A DNA stretch of 64,000 nt from Coxiellaceae bacterium (lineage in GTDB: Bacteria > Pseudomonadota > Gammaproteobacteria > Coxiellales > Coxiellaceae). The notes under the pieces are model-generated. The model did not search any database and was not told where the DNA came from. It saw only the letters and a program-made list of their open reading frames with translations. The stretch lies in the NCBI GenBank assembly GCA_029212925.1, contig JARGOB010000001.1, positions 1-64,000 of the forward strand, read 5' to 3'. The position numbers and the translations under genes were made by a program. This document shows positions 61,602 through 64,000 of this stretch, piece after piece; position 1 is the stretch's first letter, and every line of letters starts with the position of its first letter.

Positions 61602-64000
61602 ATGCTGATATTTGTAGGCCGTCCGGCTTTGAGTTCCTTTAGGCAGCAACAGCTGCAAACACCATTTCAAGCACGTTATATCTATTGTGTTTCTCGACAA
61701 GCGAGTGCGCTAATTAATCAAGATGACTTAATGGCTTTATTGCAGGCGGATGAACTGGTGAGTGAACTTCCCTGTGATGATGGTTTTTGTGTTGTGCCTC
61801 GCTTGGGTACGATTTCACCATGGTCTTCGAAAGCGACAGATATTGCACAATATTGCGGTTTCGATGGTATTGGACGGATTGAGCGTGGTGTTTGGTATCA
61901 GTTTGGTGAGGCTTGGGCTGGTTTAACTGGTGAGCAACGCGCACAAGCTAAACAGTTATTGCACGATAGCATGACAGAGTCGGTGATTGCTCAATCGCAG
62001 CAATTGCATCAATTATTTACGGACAGTAAGCCGCAGCCATTGAGTCATATAAGCTTGTTAGCCGGTGGCCGTGATGCTTTGGTACAAGCCAATCAGGATT
62101 TGGGTTTGGCGTTGTCGGAGGATGAAGTTGATTACCTATTCGATGCTTATCAAGATTTAGGTCGTGATCCGACTGATGCTGAGTTAATGATGTTTGCACA
62201 GGTGAATTCCGAGCATTGTCGTCATAAAATTTTTAATGCGGTGAATATTATTGACGATCAACCGTCTGATCACTCACTGTTCTCCATGATACGTAATACC
62301 TATAAGCAACACCCTGATAAGGTGGCGGTGGCGTATAGTGATAATTCAGCTGTGGTAAAGGGCCCAATGGCAAAGCGTTTTTATGCTGATCCGGCCAGTA
62401 GTGCTTATCATGAATACGAAGAGTTGGCGCATTATGTATTTAAAGTTGAGACACATAATCACCCGACCGCCATTTCACCGTTTGCTGGCGCAGCGACGGG
62501 TTCAGGTGGTGAGATTCGAGATGAAGCAGCGACTGGTCGTGGTGCGCAAGCTAAAGCAGGGTTGTGTGGTTTCTCCGTATCGCATTTACATATTCCGGAC
62601 ATGGTACAGCCATGGGAATTTTGCAGTGGTAAGCCGGCGAATACTGCATCGTCTTTACAAATTATGTTGGGAGGGCCGATAGGTGCTGCCGCATTTAATA
62701 ATGAATTTGGACGACCGAATTTATGCGGTTATTTTCGCAGTTGCGAAATAGCACTGGCTACAGATTTTGGTGAGGTGATTCGCGGTTACCATAAACCGAT
62801 TATGATTGCGGGTGGCTTAGGTCAGATTCGTGATCAACAAGTTAAAAAGCTGCCATTAGAAGCGGAAAGTTGTTTGATTGTTTTGGGTGGCCCTGGCATG
62901 CCAATTGGTTTGGGTGGTGGAGCGGCGTCATCGATTAGTTCCGGGGAGAATAAAGCGGATTTGGATTTTGCATCGGTACAACGTGCGAACCCTGAGATGG
63001 AGCGTCGTGCACAAGAGGTGATTAATACCTGTTGGGCGATGGGTGATGATAATCCGATTATTAGTATTCATGATGTGGGTGCGGGCGGCTTGTCGAATGC
63101 GATGCCTGAATTGGTAGAGGCAGATGACTTGGGAGCTTATTTAGATATTCGCAAGATTCCACTGGATGCGCCGGGCATGAGCCCGTTAGAAATCTGGTGT
63201 AATGAATCGCAAGAGCGTTATGTGTTGGCGGTTGATAAGCAACATGTGGAGGCTTTTAAAGCGATATGCCAACGTGAAAGATGCCCGGTAGCGGTGTTAG
63301 GCCATGCAACCATTTCTAAGCAATTACAAGTCGCAGATCCGCTATTAAAACAAGATGCGGTGCATTTGCCGATGGATGTATTATTTGAAAAAATCTTGCC
63401 ATTGGAGCGTAACTTAAAAGCTGAAAACGTCTATAAGCCAAAACCATTTAATTTCGCAGGTGTTGAATTGGGCGATGCCATTAAGCGCGTTTTGCAGTTT
63501 CCTGCGGTGGCAGATAAATCATTTTTGATTACAATTGGTGATCGCAGTGTGACAGGTATGGTGACGCGCGATCAAATGGTGGGACCATGGCAGGTGCCGG
63601 TCAGTGATGTGGCGGTGACAGCGAATAGTTTTGATGGTTTTGGTGGTGAAGCAATGGCGATGGGTGAACGCGCGCCGGTGGCGCTATTGCATCACGCAGC
63701 ATCTGCACGTTTGGCGGTGGGCGAAGCTGTGACCAATATGGCGGCTGCTGCTATTGGTGATATCAGTGATTTGGTATTATCAGCGAACTGGATGGCGGCT
63801 GCAGATTATCCTGGTGAAGGTTTGGGATTATATGAAGCAGTACAAGCGGTGGGCATGGAGTTGTGTCCCGCATTAGGCATTGCTATTCCGGTGGGTAAAG
63901 ATTCTTTATCGATGCGCACTAAGTGGCAGCAAGATGGTCAGACGCGCAGCGTGACTTCGCCGTTGTCGCTAGTGATTAGTGCTAGTGCTTGTGTGACGGA
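61602..64000 (+). CDS. purL: Phosphoribosylformylglycinamidine synthase PurL (3' end outside window)
   Basis: The first 799 or so residues of the large (about 1300-aa) proteobacterial FGAM synthase, which makes FGAM from FGAR, glutamine and ATP in purine synthesis. ATG at 61602 starts the N-terminal PurS-like domain ([18 protein letters not shown]). Then come the linker with [17 protein letters not shown], the first ATP-grasp-like half ([44 protein letters not shown]) and the second half ([53 protein letters not shown]). The C-terminal glutamine amidotransferase domain lies beyond the window. The frame is open to the end. Confidence 0.97.
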   Translation, partial: MLIFVGRPALSSFRQQQLQTPFQARYIYCVSRQASALINQDDLMALLQADELVSELPCDDGFCVVPRLGTISPWSSKATDIAQYCGFDGIGRIERGVWYQFGEAWAGLTGEQRAQAKQLLHDSMTESVIAQSQQLHQLFTDSKPQPLSHISLLAGGRDALVQANQDLGLALSEDEVDYLFDAYQDLGRDPTDAELMMFAQVNSEHCRHKIFNAVNIIDDQPSDHSLFSMIRNTYKQHPDKVAVAYSDNSAVVKGPMAKRFYADPASSAYHEYEELAHYVFKVETHNHPTAISPFAGAATGSGGEIRDEAATGRGAQAKAGLCGFSVSHLHIPDMVQPWEFCSGKPANTASSLQIMLGGPIGAAAFNNEFGRPNLCGYFRSCEIALATDFGEVIRGYHKPIMIAGGLGQIRDQQVKKLPLEAESCLIVLGGPGMPIGLGGGAASSISSGENKADLDFASVQRANPEMERRAQEVINTCWAMGDDNPIISIHDVGAGGLSNAMPELVEADDLGAYLDIRKIPLDAPGMSPLEIWCNESQERYVLAVDKQHVEAFKAICQRERCPVAVLGHATISKQLQVADPLLKQDAVHLPMDVLFEKILPLERNLKAENVYKPKPFNFAGVELGDAIKRVLQFPAVADKSFLITIGDRSVTGMVTRDQMVGPWQVPVSDVAVTANSFDGFGGEAMAMGERAPVALLHHAASARLAVGEAVTNMAAAAIGDISDLVLSANWMAAADYPGEGLGLYEAVQAVGMELCPALGIAIPVGKDSLSMRTKWQQDGQTRSVTSPLSLVISASACVT

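Overview
The window reads as a chromosome segment of a gammaproteobacterium, most like the Legionellales / Coxiella-type host-associated lineage. This is inferred from gene content: a Mip-type FKBP, a short PutA without a DNA-binding domain, a complete type IVa pilus set, a GadC-like amino acid permease, and several very large proteins of unknown function with eukaryote-like or effector-like features. The DNA is moderately AT-rich. The + strand is G/T-rich almost throughout, whichever strand the genes lie on, which suggests it is the leading strand. One stretch near 5.9-7.75 kb is A/C-rich instead.

Layout. 1-3.5 kb: end of an unknown gene, an unknown gene, rlmE and ftsH. 3.5-11.2 kb: an accessory block (binding protein plus SDF symporter, a secreted protein, an 803-bp IS6-family element that cuts an alpha/beta hydrolase, and a membrane-anchored spermidine-synthase-like protein). 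This block separates ftsH from folP-glmM (11.2-13.5 kb), which are adjacent to ftsH in E. coli. 13.5-17 kb: a possible small RNA locus, a 39-bp tandem palindromic repeat, an APC permease, an esterase and OxyR. 17-22.6 kb: two large unknown proteins, a DUF924 protein and a choline-kinase-like phosphotransferase. 22.9-27.3 kb: guaB-guaA, a hairpin element, an unknown membrane protein and tadA. 27.5-32 kb: two unknown minus-strand genes, one of 1007 aa with a poly(A)-polymerase/CCA-transferase head domain. 32-36.7 kb: ppa, putA and mip.

37-56.2 kb is a type IV pilus region: pilin, then pilB-pilC-pilE-pilZ (+); a minus-strand run pilM-N-O-P-Q-F that continues into an ion channel and an RND efflux pair; and a + strand minor-pilin operon fimT-pilW-pilX-pilV-pilV2-DUF4124-pilT. 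Together these supply pilin, extension and retraction motors, platform, alignment complex, secretin, pilotin and minor pilins. The prepilin peptidase (pilD) and PilY1 are not in the window. 56.2-61.5 kb: a MerR/TipAS regulator, a 1321-aa SF1-helicase-like chimera and a small secreted protein. The last two share a promoter/leader motif. The window ends inside purL.

No tRNA, rRNA or CRISPR array was recognised. The strongest candidates for something undescribed are the 1007-aa nucleotidyltransferase-fold protein, the 1321-aa helicase chimera, the 772-aa protein with kinase-like signatures, and the PilX and PilQ variants with unusual extra domains.
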